Shown in pieces: positions 16,547 to 23,999 of a stretch of DNA of 64,000 nucleotides; position 1 is the stretch's first letter; every line of letters starts with the position of its first letter. The translations under genes and the position numbers were made by a program. This stretch comes from Candidatus Omnitrophota bacterium (lineage in GTDB: Bacteria; Omnitrophota; Omnitrophia; Omnitrophales; Aquincolibacteriaceae): NCBI GenBank assembly GCA_903820505.1, contig CAIJHQ010000062.1:1-64000 (forward strand). The letters are read 5' to 3'. Under the pieces are notes generated by a model. The model did no database searches. It had not been told where the DNA came from and saw nothing but the letters and a program-made list of their open reading frames with translations.

Positions 16547-17599
16547 TCAGACAAGTGCAAGCCCCGGATCGACGGCCATTTTATAAGACGATCGAACGCC
16601 TTGCATGTAAAGCTCGAAGCCCCGGCGCGCGATCATGGCCGCGTTATCCGTGCTCAATGAAAACGGCGGAAACCAGACCTTGATGCCTTTCGCCGCAGCG
16701 TCCTTGGACAATCGTTCGCGGAGATGAGAGTTCGCGCTCACGCCGCCGCCGACGACAATATCGGAAACGCCCTTGAATTCGCAGGCATCGATCGCCTTCT
16801 CCGTCAGCCAGTCGATCACCGCGTGTTGAAAACTTGCCGCCATATCTTCCCGGGACGGCGCTCCGGGGTTCGGTTTTCCTGTTTTGGGATCGCGTAATTT
16901 GTACAGCACGGCGGTCTTCACCCCGCTGAAACTAAAATCAAAACGCCTGTCCTGTTTCGGCTTTGTGAAAAGAACGGCGCGCGGATCCCCCTGCTTTGCC
17001 AATTTGTCAATGACCGGTCCGCCGGGATACCCGAGACCCATAAGCTTGGCGACCTTGTCGTACGCTTCCCCGACAGCGTCATCGACCGTCTCGCCCATGA
17101 CGCGGATCTTTCCATTTTCACAAAAGGTGAGCATCGTATGCCCGCCCGACACCAAAAGACCGATGTAACGTTCGGGTTCCGCCTGACCGAAAAAGCTCGC
17201 GACAAGATGACCTTCCATGTGATGAACGCCCACGAACGGTATCTTGAGCTGGTACGCAAGCGCCTTGGCAAAAGAAACCCCGACAAAAAGAGAGCCGATG
17301 AGGCCGGGCCCTTGCGTCACGGCGATGAGCTCCAGGTCCGCTGCTTTGATCTTCGCTTCCCGCAGGGATTCCTCGAAAACACACTGGATCTGTTCCATGC
17401 AGTGCCGCGACGCGATCTCCGGCACCACGCCGCCGAACTTTTTGTGGCGGAAAAGGCTGGACGAAACGACGTTGGAAAGGATCTCGTCCTTACCGCGCAG
17501 GACCGCACAAGAAGTTTCGTCGCAAGAGGTTTCGATCCCCAATACGTATTCGGGACAGCGCTTGGCTTTAACTGGAGAGTTTTTTGAGGAGGATTTCAT
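16547..17599 (-). CDS. tsaD: tRNA N6-threonylcarbamoyladenosine transferase TsaD
   Basis: 350 residues. VLGIETSCDETSCAVL opens the ASKHA fold. HHMEGHLVASF has the metal-binding HxxxH, and VSGGHTML and GGGVSANSHLRERL follow. It transfers threonylcarbamoyl to A37 of ANN-decoding tRNAs with TsaB/TsaE; tsaB is at 59571 on the other strand. Its ATG lies 32 nt inside gatB, and the first about 16 residues are a variable Lys/Ser-rich lead. There is no strong ribosome-binding site at that ATG, so translation may depend on gatB. Confidence 0.94.
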   Translation of the reverse strand: MKSSSKNSPVKAKRCPEYVLGIETSCDETSCAVLRGKDEILSNVVSSSLFRHKKFGGVVPEIASRHCMEQIQCVFEESLREAKIKAADLELIAVTQGPGLIGSLFVGVSFAKALAYQLKIPFVGVHHMEGHLVASFFGQAEPERYIGLLVSGGHTMLTFCENGKIRVMGETVDDAVGEAYDKVAKLMGLGYPGGPVIDKLAKQGDPRAVLFTKPKQDRRFDFSFSGVKTAVLYKLRDPKTGKPNPGAPSREDMAASFQHAVIDWLTEKAIDACEFKGVSDIVVGGGVSANSHLRERLSKDAAAKGIKVWFPPFSLSTDNAAMIARRGFELYMQGVRSSYKMAVDPGLALV

Positions 17600-19013
17600 T
17601 AACGGTCTTCGGGTTAGCCTTGTCCTGCGTTTCTTTCATCACCGCGCCGACCAGCGCGCCGAGCGCTTTCTGCTTCCCCGCCTTGAAATCGGCCACCGAC
17701 GCGGGGTTCGCGGCCAGGGCTTTGTCCACGGCTCGCTCGATCAATCCGGCATCCGCGACTTGCGCAAGGCTTTTCTCTTTCACGATCGCTTCCGCGGCCT
17801 TTCCCGTCGCGGCCATGTCGAGCAAAACGGCTTTGGCCGTCGTGTTGTTGATCGTCTGCCCTTCGACCAGCCGGATGAGCCCGGCGAGCGCGTCCGGTTT
17901 GACAAGACAATCCTCGATCGCGATGTTCTTTTCATTGAGGATGGCGAGCAGTTCGTTCAGGATCCATTTGCTTGCCGCCCTCGCGCCGGCCCCCGCCGCG
18001 ACACAGGCTTCAAAAAATTCCGCCGTTCTTTTCTCCTGAACGAGCACGCACGCGTCATATTCCGTAAGTCCGAGATCGCGGATAAAACGTTTCGCGCGCG
18101 CTCGTGGCAATTCGGGCAGCGTCTTCCGGATCGCCGCGACGGTCTCTTTTGAAAGCGTGAACGGCACGAGGTCCGGTTCCGGAAAATAACGGTAGTCGTG
18201 CGCTTCCTCTTTGGAACGCATCGAGAACGTCACGCCCTTGGCGTCGTTCCAGAGACGCGTCTCCTGGACAACTTTTTCGCCGCCGGCAACCAGTTCCGTC
18301 TGGCGGTCGATCTCGTATTGAATAGCCTTGGCGACCATCTTGAAAGAATTCAGGTTCTTGATCTCGGCCTTGGTGCCGAACTTTTCCTGTCCCGTGGGCC
18401 GCACGGAAACGTTCGCGTCGCAGCGCAAGCTCCCTTTTTCCATGTCGCAGTCGCTGACCTCGATACACTGAAGGACTGCCTTGAGCGCGGTGAGATACTC
18501 GTAGGCTTCCTGCGGCGAACGGATATCGGGTTCCGAAACGATCTCCAGAAGCGGAATGCCTCCGCGGTTGTAATCCACGAGACTGCCGTCGGGGATCCCT
18601 TCGTGCAAAAGTTTTCCGGCGTCCTCTTCCAGATGGGCGCGCGTGATACCGATCTTTTTTTCAACCACCGTTCCGTCGGAACCTTTGGTTTCGATGAGCA
18701 GTTCGCCTTTTCCGTTGACCGGCATGGCATATTGTGAGATCTGGTACGCCTTCGGAAGATCAGGATAGAAATAATTCTTACGGTCGAATTGAAGCCGCTC
18801 GGCCACCTGGCAACTCAGCGCGAGACCCGCCCTGATCGCGAGCTTCAGCGCCGCTTCATTCACCACAGGCAGAGAACCCGGCCAGCCGAGACACACGGGA
18901 CACGTGTGCTTGTTCCCTCCGGCGCCGAATTCCGTCGAGCACGCGCAAAAGAGTTTACTCTTCGTCTTCAGCTGCACGTGGACTTCCAGCCCTATGACCG
19001 GTTCGTACTGCAT
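17568..19013 (-). CDS. gatB: Asp/Glu-tRNA(Asn/Gln) amidotransferase subunit B
   Basis: 481 residues, full family length. MQYEPVIGLEVHVQLKTKSK starts the catalytic domain; CPVCLGWPGSLPVVN carries the zinc-ligand region; VDYNRGGIPLLEIVSEPD is the signature. The C-terminal YqeY-like domain (from about 330) binds tRNA. With GatA and GatC it converts Glu-tRNA(Gln) to Gln-tRNA(Gln). I place the start at the ATG at 19013 from the conserved N-terminus, 43 bp after gatA, with a weak GAAAGAG in front. Order is gatC-gatA-gatB-tsaD. Confidence 0.96.
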   Translation of the reverse strand: MQYEPVIGLEVHVQLKTKSKLFCACSTEFGAGGNKHTCPVCLGWPGSLPVVNEAALKLAIRAGLALSCQVAERLQFDRKNYFYPDLPKAYQISQYAMPVNGKGELLIETKGSDGTVVEKKIGITRAHLEEDAGKLLHEGIPDGSLVDYNRGGIPLLEIVSEPDIRSPQEAYEYLTALKAVLQCIEVSDCDMEKGSLRCDANVSVRPTGQEKFGTKAEIKNLNSFKMVAKAIQYEIDRQTELVAGGEKVVQETRLWNDAKGVTFSMRSKEEAHDYRYFPEPDLVPFTLSKETVAAIRKTLPELPRARAKRFIRDLGLTEYDACVLVQEKRTAEFFEACVAAGAGARAASKWILNELLAILNEKNIAIEDCLVKPDALAGLIRLVEGQTINNTTAKAVLLDMAATGKAAEAIVKEKSLAQVADAGLIERAVDKALAANPASVADFKAGKQKALGALVGAVMKETQDKANPKTVNEILLKKLSS

Positions 19014-19056
19014 GTTAGCTCTTTCTTGTTTTTCCATTACGGGCATTATCTGGTTA

Positions 19057-20532
19057 TCACAACTTCGGTTTCTTTTTATAAATGCCGACTTCCTGCTCGA
19101 ACGCATAACCGGCACGGAAAAGCGAGGCCTCGTCAAAGGGCCGTGCCATCAGCTGCATCCCGATCGGAAGCTCAACGGTACCGGGTACCCCTGCGGGACA
19201 GGTTCCAGAACCTGTCCCCATGGTACCCGGTACCGTTTTAAAGCCGCACGGAACGGACATCGCGGGAATCCCGGCGTGGTTCGCGGGAATGGTAAAAATA
19301 TCGGACAGGTACATCGCGAGCGGGTCCGCGGTCTTTTCGCCGATCTTGAACGCCGGCGTCGGCGAGGTCGGTGACAGGATCACGTCCACTTCCCGGAACG
19401 CTTTTTCGAAATCCTGGCGGATCAGCGTGCGGACCTTCTGCCCTTTCAGATAATAGGCCTCGTAATAACCGGCGGAGAGCACGAACGTCCCAAGAAGGAT
19501 ACGGCGTTTGGCTTCCTGGCCGAATCCCTGATCGCGCGTTTCAAAATACATTTCACGAAGATCTTTTGCGGGCACGCGCAAACCGTATTCCACGCCGTCA
19601 AAACGGCCGAGGTTCGAGCTCGCTTCCGCCACCGCGACAATATAGTAGACCGCCACGGAATGTTCGGTATGGGGCAGACTGACGGTTTTGATGGTCGCGC
19701 CCAATTTCCTGTAAACCTCCGCGGCCTGCCGCACGCTTTTTTCAACTTCGGGATCGATCCCTTCGATAAAGTATTCCTTTGGAAGACCGATGCGCAGGCC
19801 TTCCACGTCCCGCTGAAGCGCCTGCGTAAAATCGGGGACGTTCTGGGACGCGGACGTGGAATCCTTCGGATCGTGACCGCTGATGATGTTCGTAAGGATC
19901 GCCGCATCCTCGACGGTCTTCGTGAGAGGCCCAATTTGATCGAAACTCGAACCGAACGCGATGAGCCCGTAACGCGACACCCGGCCGTACGTGGGTTTTA
20001 ATCCCACTACGCCGCAAAGCGCTGCGGGCTGGCGGATCGAGCCGCCGGTATCCGACCCGAGCGCCGCAAGCGTCATGTCTGCCGCGACCGCCGCCGCCGA
20101 ACCGCCGCTCGAACCGCCCGGAACCCGTGTAAGGTCCCAGGGATTTTTACACGGGCCGAACGCGGAAGTTTCGCAGGAAGACCCGAACGCGAATTCATCC
20201 ATATTGCACTGCCCGAAAAGCGCGGCTCCGGCCTTCTTCAGTTTTTCGATCACGGTCGCGTTATAGGGCGCCACATGACCGGCCAAGATCCTGGACGCGC
20301 AGGTCACTTCCCTGCCGTCGATACAGATATTATCTTTGATAGAAACGGGAACACCGTGGAGCGAACCCGGCTCCGTATTTTTTTCCACCTTCGCAGGATC
20401 AAAACGGAGGAACGCGTTGATCTTAGGATTCAGCGCCTGCGCTCTCTTGGAGAAAGCGTCCAAAAGAGGCTGCGCACCGTCCTTTTTCGCGAGATCGATC
20501 GCTTCCTTAAGTGTCAGCTGTGTCAGGTCCAT
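19057..20532 (-). CDS. gatA: Asp/Glu-tRNA(Asn/Gln) amidotransferase subunit A with an in-frame palindromic insert
   Basis: 491 residues. The amidase signature triad is present: Lys in VSIKDNICI, Ser in SDTGGSIRQPAA, and GGSSGGSAAAVAA. It hydrolyses glutamine and channels ammonia to GatB. Between the strands SVPCGF and LPIGMQL, normally joined by a short loop, the protein has about 21 extra residues rich in Gly, Pro, Thr and Val (VPGTMGTGSGTCPAG...). These are encoded by a nested palindrome at 19174-19237. The reading frame is intact through it, so the enzyme is probably functional with a lengthened surface loop. It lies 39 bp after gatC. Confidence 0.96.
   Translation of the reverse strand: MDLTQLTLKEAIDLAKKDGAQPLLDAFSKRAQALNPKINAFLRFDPAKVEKNTEPGSLHGVPVSIKDNICIDGREVTCASRILAGHVAPYNATVIEKLKKAGAALFGQCNMDEFAFGSSCETSAFGPCKNPWDLTRVPGGSSGGSAAAVAADMTLAALGSDTGGSIRQPAALCGVVGLKPTYGRVSRYGLIAFGSSFDQIGPLTKTVEDAAILTNIISGHDPKDSTSASQNVPDFTQALQRDVEGLRIGLPKEYFIEGIDPEVEKSVRQAAEVYRKLGATIKTVSLPHTEHSVAVYYIVAVAEASSNLGRFDGVEYGLRVPAKDLREMYFETRDQGFGQEAKRRILLGTFVLSAGYYEAYYLKGQKVRTLIRQDFEKAFREVDVILSPTSPTPAFKIGEKTADPLAMYLSDIFTIPANHAGIPAMSVPCGFKTVPGTMGTGSGTCPAGVPGTVELPIGMQLMARPFDEASLFRAGYAFEQEVGIYKKKPKL
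19174..19237. repeat. Nested palindromic element inside gatA
   Basis: Outer arms AACGGTACCGGGTACC (19174-19189) and its exact reverse complement (19222-19237) enclose a second perfect hairpin: GGGACAGGTT (19195-19204), loop CCAG, AACCTGTCCC (19209-19218). The element is 64 bp. It is translated in gatA and adds a Gly/Pro/Thr-rich loop. The layout recalls Rickettsia palindromic elements, which insert in frame into genes, but the sequence is different. I saw no second copy in this window. Confidence 0.85.
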
Positions 20533-20571
20533 TTTTGATCCGGGTTGTGGCCTTCAGTTCGCGGAATGATA

Positions 20572-20856
20572 TCAGTCTCTTTGCACGATCTTGGGTACTT
20601 TGAAAAAATCACCGTCCCGGTGCGGGGCGTGCTCCAACGCCTTTTCCGCGGCGTTCGAGGTTTTCACTTCATCCGCGCGGAATACGTTCTCAAGGTTCAG
20701 GACATGGCTCGTGGGCGCGACATTCGCGGTGTCCAGCGTGTTGAGCTTTTGGGCATAGTCGAGGATCGCGCCAAGGTCTTTCCCGAGCCGTGTTTTTTCT
20801 TCGGGCTTCAGGTTGAGACGCGCGAGTTCCGCGACTTTATCGATCTGGAATTCCAT
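20572..20856 (-). CDS. gatC: Asp/Glu-tRNA(Asn/Gln) amidotransferase subunit C
   Basis: 94 residues, normal length. VAELARLNLKPEEKTRLGKD near the start and the C-terminal AEKALEHAPHRDGDFFKVPKIV are the GatC signature; the latter wraps the GatA-GatB interface. It is the first gene of gatCAB-tsaD and ends 39 bp before gatA. Its upstream region is the divergent intergenic stretch 20857-21169. Confidence 0.95.
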   Translation of the reverse strand: MEFQIDKVAELARLNLKPEEKTRLGKDLGAILDYAQKLNTLDTANVAPTSHVLNLENVFRADEVKTSNAAEKALEHAPHRDGDFFKVPKIVQRD

Positions 20857-21169
20857 AGTTCCCCCATCGGAAACACATAGAGAGCGTTTGAAAATGCCAC
20901 CGGGCCCGCACCCTCGCGAGTGATTTTTCTAAATTTCTGACCGGGCAAGTCTCTTCTTGGAAAATGGAACGAGCAAAGTCGCTAGAAACTAACACGATGC
21001 CAGGGAGGTGTCAAATACAGGAAATGCCGTCCTCCCCGGTCATGAGAAAATCTCTCTCGGCCCAAAAAATCCGGCAACGAAGGAACTTCTTGAAAGGACC
21101 GCTTGTCCAATCGGGTGATCCAGGAAAGTGCAAATTTCAATGCTTTTACCGAACAAAAGGAGCTCTGCC
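20857..21169. other. Intergenic region between divergent gatC and DUF6515 gene
   Basis: 313 bp that must hold promoters for both directions. I see the AGGAG ribosome-binding site of the plus-strand gene at its right end but no convincing -35/-10 pair, riboswitch or RNA gene. GGCCCG/CGGGCC-type short GC palindromes near 20900 are too small to interpret. Confidence 0.5.
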
Positions 21170-21958
21170 ATGAAAAAAATCCTGATCCCCGTACTTCTCG
21201 GCTTGGTTCTCGGAACCACCGGGTTTACCCAAACAGCCGCTGCCAACCAACCTCCCCGCGGCGGTGGACATCAGCCACCACCGCCTAACAGAGGCCGCGA
21301 GGTCCGGCACGACTTCAATTACAGGCGGCCGTTCCACTACTACCACTCCCTTCCGCTCGGCTATCTCACCTTAAGGATCGCCGACGAGCTCTTCTATTAC
21401 CTCGACGGAATGTACTACCAATCCACTCCCGCAGGCTACGTGGTCGTGACCGCGCCGCGAGGCGCCGTCGTTCCGGCGCTGCCGCCTTACTACAGGCGGA
21501 TCCCTTACGAAGGAAGGGACTATATTTTCTATAACAGCGTCTATTACGTCCAGGAACCGGCGGGCTATACGGTCGTAACGCCACCGCCGCAAGTCGTAAC
21601 GCAAAATCTTCCCGCCGCCGAAGCTCCCGAAAAAACGATCGTGGTCACCGTCCCCAACCCGAACGGCAGCTATATCCCCGTGACGCTGGAAAAATATAGC
21701 GACGGCTACAAGGGTCCTAATGGAGAGTTCTATCCGGACTACCCGAGTATCGAGCAATTGAAAGCCATGTACGCGAAGTCTTCGGCTGCGGCAAACCGCC
21801 CGTTCCCCGACATACTGGACATCAATGTCCCGAACAAGAACGGCAGTTTCACGAAGGTCACCTTGACGCGGACCAAGGACGGCTATGTAGGACCCGAAGG
21901 AGAATATTACAAAGAAAAACCCACGATGGATCAGCTGAAGATCATGTACGGTAAATAA
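21170..21958 (+). CDS. Exported DUF6515-type repeat protein
   Basis: 262 residues from the ATG at 21170, which has AGGAG seven bases upstream. Signal peptide to about residue 25, then a Gly/Pro/His-rich stretch. Two DUF6515 units follow: FYYLDGMYYQSTPAGYVVV (about 70-95) and YIFYNSVYYVQEPAGYTVV (about 115-140). A duplicated C-terminal module follows: PNGSYIPVTLEKYSDGYKG and NGSFTKVTLTRTKDGYVG, each ending in an E/DQLK-MY helix. The Tyr-rich content suggests a surface or periplasmic beta structure. Function unknown. A terminator follows at 21966. Confidence 0.85.
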   Translation: MKKILIPVLLGLVLGTTGFTQTAAANQPPRGGGHQPPPPNRGREVRHDFNYRRPFHYYHSLPLGYLTLRIADELFYYLDGMYYQSTPAGYVVVTAPRGAVVPALPPYYRRIPYEGRDYIFYNSVYYVQEPAGYTVVTPPPQVVTQNLPAAEAPEKTIVVTVPNPNGSYIPVTLEKYSDGYKGPNGEFYPDYPSIEQLKAMYAKSSAAANRPFPDILDINVPNKNGSFTKVTLTRTKDGYVGPEGEYYKEKPTMDQLKIMYGK

Positions 21959-21965
21959 AAGCACC

Positions 21966-21999
21966 GAAGGCGAGCCCTTCTTGGACTCGCCTTCCTGTT
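21966..21999 (+). terminator. Intrinsic terminator after the DUF6515 gene
   Basis: GAAGGCGAG (21966-21974) pairs perfectly with CTCGCCTTC (21986-21994) around an 11-nt loop, followed by CTGTTTT on the plus strand. It starts 8 bp after the stop codon. Confidence 0.8.
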
Positions 22000-22046
22000 T
22001 TACCCGGTAGTCGCTTAAACTCGTTTTTGTAAAATTTCCGCGACCG

Positions 22047-22253
22047 TTATTTTTTGATGCTGCACGTACCCTGAATGCCCAATTTCGCAAAAATCCCGGA
22101 CGCCGGACACCAGCCCGTGAAAGCCGATTGGATCAGATTCACACCGACCAAGGCCGTCCATATCAGCCACCACTTACTCACCCAAACTGCAAGCGCGACG
22201 CTGATCAGAATAAAACTTCCTGCCATGATCTTGATAACCTTGTCCATCGTCAT
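22047..22253 (-). CDS. DUF2892/YgaP-like small membrane protein
   Basis: 68 residues with two membrane segments and the family ending GWCPASGIFAKLGI, plus a further Cys near the C-terminus (GTCSIKK). DUF2892 modules occur alone or fused to rhodanese domains (YgaP) and are common beside metal and sulfur genes. AAAGGCGG precedes the ATG. It lies 45 bp downstream of acr3 and probably ends that transcript. A role in thiol or metalloid handling is an inference from context. Confidence 0.85.
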   Translation of the reverse strand: MTMDKVIKIMAGSFILISVALAVWVSKWWLIWTALVGVNLIQSAFTGWCPASGIFAKLGIQGTCSIKK

Positions 22254-22298
22254 GACGAACCGCCTTTCATTGGAGTTTCCCGTTGTAAAATTTTAAGA

Positions 22299-23342
22299 TC
22301 ATTGTTCACTCTCTTTAAAATACTTCCGTTTGAACAAAAGCGCCACATTCACCAGCCCGATCAGGACCGGCACTTCCACGAGCGGACCGATCACGGCCGC
22401 GAACGCGACTCCGGAGTGAATGCCGAACACCGCCACGGCCACGGCGATCGCCAACTCGAAATTGTTGCTCGCCGCCGTAAAAGACAGCGTGGCGGACTGG
22501 CCGTACGGAGCGCCGATCTTTTTGCTCATAAAGAAAGAGATCAGGAACATCACTACGAAATAAATAAGAAGCGGAACCGCGATCCTCACGACATCCATGG
22601 GGATCCTGACAATAGCGGCGCCTTTCATGGAGAACATGACGACGATCGTGAAAAGTAAAGCGATGAGCGTCACGGGACTGATCATCGGAATGAAGCGCGT
22701 CTCATACCATGTTTTATCCCTGATCCTGAGAAGGACAACTCGCGTCAAAATACCCGCAAGGAACGGGATGCCGAGATAGATAAAGACGCTTTTAGCGATC
22801 TGGCCGATCGTGATATCCACCGCCGCGCCTTGAAGGCCGAACCATCGCGGCAGGACCGTGACAAAGACCCACGCATACACGGAGAAGAAAAGCACCTGAA
22901 AGATCGAATTGAACGCCACGAGCCCCGCGCAATATTCCGTGTCCCCTTCCGCAAGCTCGTTCCAGACAATGACCATCGCAATGCAACGGGCGAGACCGAT
23001 CATAATGAGCCCGATCATGTATTCCGGATAACCGCGCAAGAACGTGATCGCTAACACAAACATCAGGATGGGACCGATCACCCAATTCTGGACGAGTGAA
23101 AGTCCGAGGACCCGGACGTTCTTGAACACATCGCCGAGTTCTTCATATTTCACTTTGGCGAGCGGCGGGTACATCATGAGAATGAGACCGATCGCGATCG
23201 GGATATTGGTCGTTCCTACTTGAAACTTGTTCCAAAAACCGACGACCGGCGGATAAAAATATCCCGCCGCGACACCGACGGCCATACCCAAAAAGATCCA
23301 AAGCGTTAAAAAGCGGTCGAGAAACGATAATTGTTTCCTCAT
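22299..23342 (-). CDS. acr3: Arsenite efflux permease Acr3
   Basis: 347 residues with about ten membrane segments, normal length. [17 protein letters not shown] carries the Cys that is essential for As(III) transport in characterised Acr3 proteins. [16 protein letters not shown] and the C-terminal [19 protein letters not shown] are family signatures. It exports arsenite using the proton gradient. It overlaps the DUF134 gene by 4 nt (ATGA), so the two are coupled. No ArsR or ArsC is adjacent; control probably comes from the DUF134 protein. Confidence 0.93.
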   Translation of the reverse strand: MRKQLSFLDRFLTLWIFLGMAVGVAAGYFYPPVVGFWNKFQVGTTNIPIAIGLILMMYPPLAKVKYEELGDVFKNVRVLGLSLVQNWVIGPILMFVLAITFLRGYPEYMIGLIMIGLARCIAMVIVWNELAEGDTEYCAGLVAFNSIFQVLFFSVYAWVFVTVLPRWFGLQGAAVDITIGQIAKSVFIYLGIPFLAGILTRVVLLRIRDKTWYETRFIPMISPVTLIALLFTIVVMFSMKGAAIVRIPMDVVRIAVPLLIYFVVMFLISFFMSKKIGAPYGQSATLSFTAASNNFELAIAVAVAVFGIHSGVAFAAVIGPLVEVPVLIGLVNVALLFKRKYFKESEQ

Positions 23343-23644
23343 TTGCGCTTCTCCGGGGACGACTTACAGCATCCCCCTTCGATCTTGATGCCGTGATGAT
23401 GGACCAAAGCGTTCGCGACTTTTTTCCGCGCGGAAGCAAGGATCCTGGAAACGGTCGACCGGTGGACCTTCATCTTTTTGGCTGCGGAATCCTGTTCCAG
23501 ATACAGCAGATCGCAGAGCCTGAGCGCCTCAAGCTCATCCAGGGTTATTTTGGTAACAACAATATCCTTCCGGGGCACGTGGACGGGCCGGAAACACCGG
23601 TCCCCCGGTTTGCATCCTATCCACCGTGTTTTTTTAGGCCTCAT
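23339..23644 (-). CDS. DUF134 (UPF0251) helix-turn-helix protein, likely regulator of acr3
   Basis: 101 residues. N-terminal [20 protein letters not shown], then an HTH of sigma-70 region 4 type: [20 protein letters not shown] and [19 protein letters not shown]. The C-terminus adds a Cys pair, [15 protein letters not shown]134 proteins have no established role. Cysteines at both ends plus coupling to acr3 suggest an As(III)-sensing repressor (inference). The ATG at 23644 is chosen over a GTG two codons upstream because GGAGGT is correctly spaced to it. A palindrome overlaps its promoter (23656-23700). Confidence 0.88.
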   Translation of the reverse strand: MRPKKTRWIGCKPGDRCFRPVHVPRKDIVVTKITLDELEALRLCDLLYLEQDSAAKKMKVHRSTVSRILASARKKVANALVHHHGIKIEGGCCKSSPEKRK

Positions 23645-23655
23645 CCCCACCTCCG

Positions 23656-23700
23656 ATTATGCACATACGTGCATAATATCCGCGCAAAATCCCTTGTCAA
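23656..23700 (-). promoter_or_regulatory. Promoter and palindromic operator of DUF134-acr3
   Basis: Minus strand: TTGACA (23700-23695), 16-bp spacer, TATTAT (23678-23673). A perfect inverted repeat ATTATGCAC-N4-GTGCATAAT at 23656-23677 overlaps the -10 and the likely start site, where a bound repressor would block transcription. It ends about 12 bp before the DUF134 ATG, next to its ribosome-binding site. Confidence 0.85.
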
Positions 23701-23802
23701 ATATTTTGTATCGTGAGGTAAAAATGCGGGCCATTGTCAGGCTCCCTAATACGGTTCGCCCGCCGCCCTTGAGAACAACAAACGCCCCGGGGAGATTTCG
23801 TA

Positions 23803-23964
23803 CTACTTCTTTTCTTCGGGCTTGGGAGCGTCTTCCTTTTTCTCGAATTTCGGCGAGCAATCGGACCCGCAACAGCCGCCGCCTTTTTTACACATAAGAT
23901 AACGCACCGCGAGCAACCCCGCCGCGGCAACAACGCTCAACGCGATGATCTCGTTAGATTCCAT
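23803..23964 (-). CDS. FeoB-associated Cys-rich membrane protein
   Basis: 53 residues: one membrane segment (about 5-24), then a Gly/Cys cluster MCKKGGGCCGSDCSP and a Lys/Glu tail. This matches the FeoB-associated Cys-rich family (FeoC position). GGAGGG precedes the ATG at 23964; the stop is TAG at 23803-23805. It lies 35 bp downstream of feoB. Its likely job is to bind Fe(II) or assist FeoB at the membrane; this is not experimentally settled. Confidence 0.88.
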   Translation of the reverse strand: MESNEIIALSVVAAAGLLAVRYLMCKKGGGCCGSDCSPKFEKKEDAPKPEEKK

Positions 23965-23999
23965 GGTTCCCTCCGTTTTGAAAAAGCCGTTCTCTTTTC

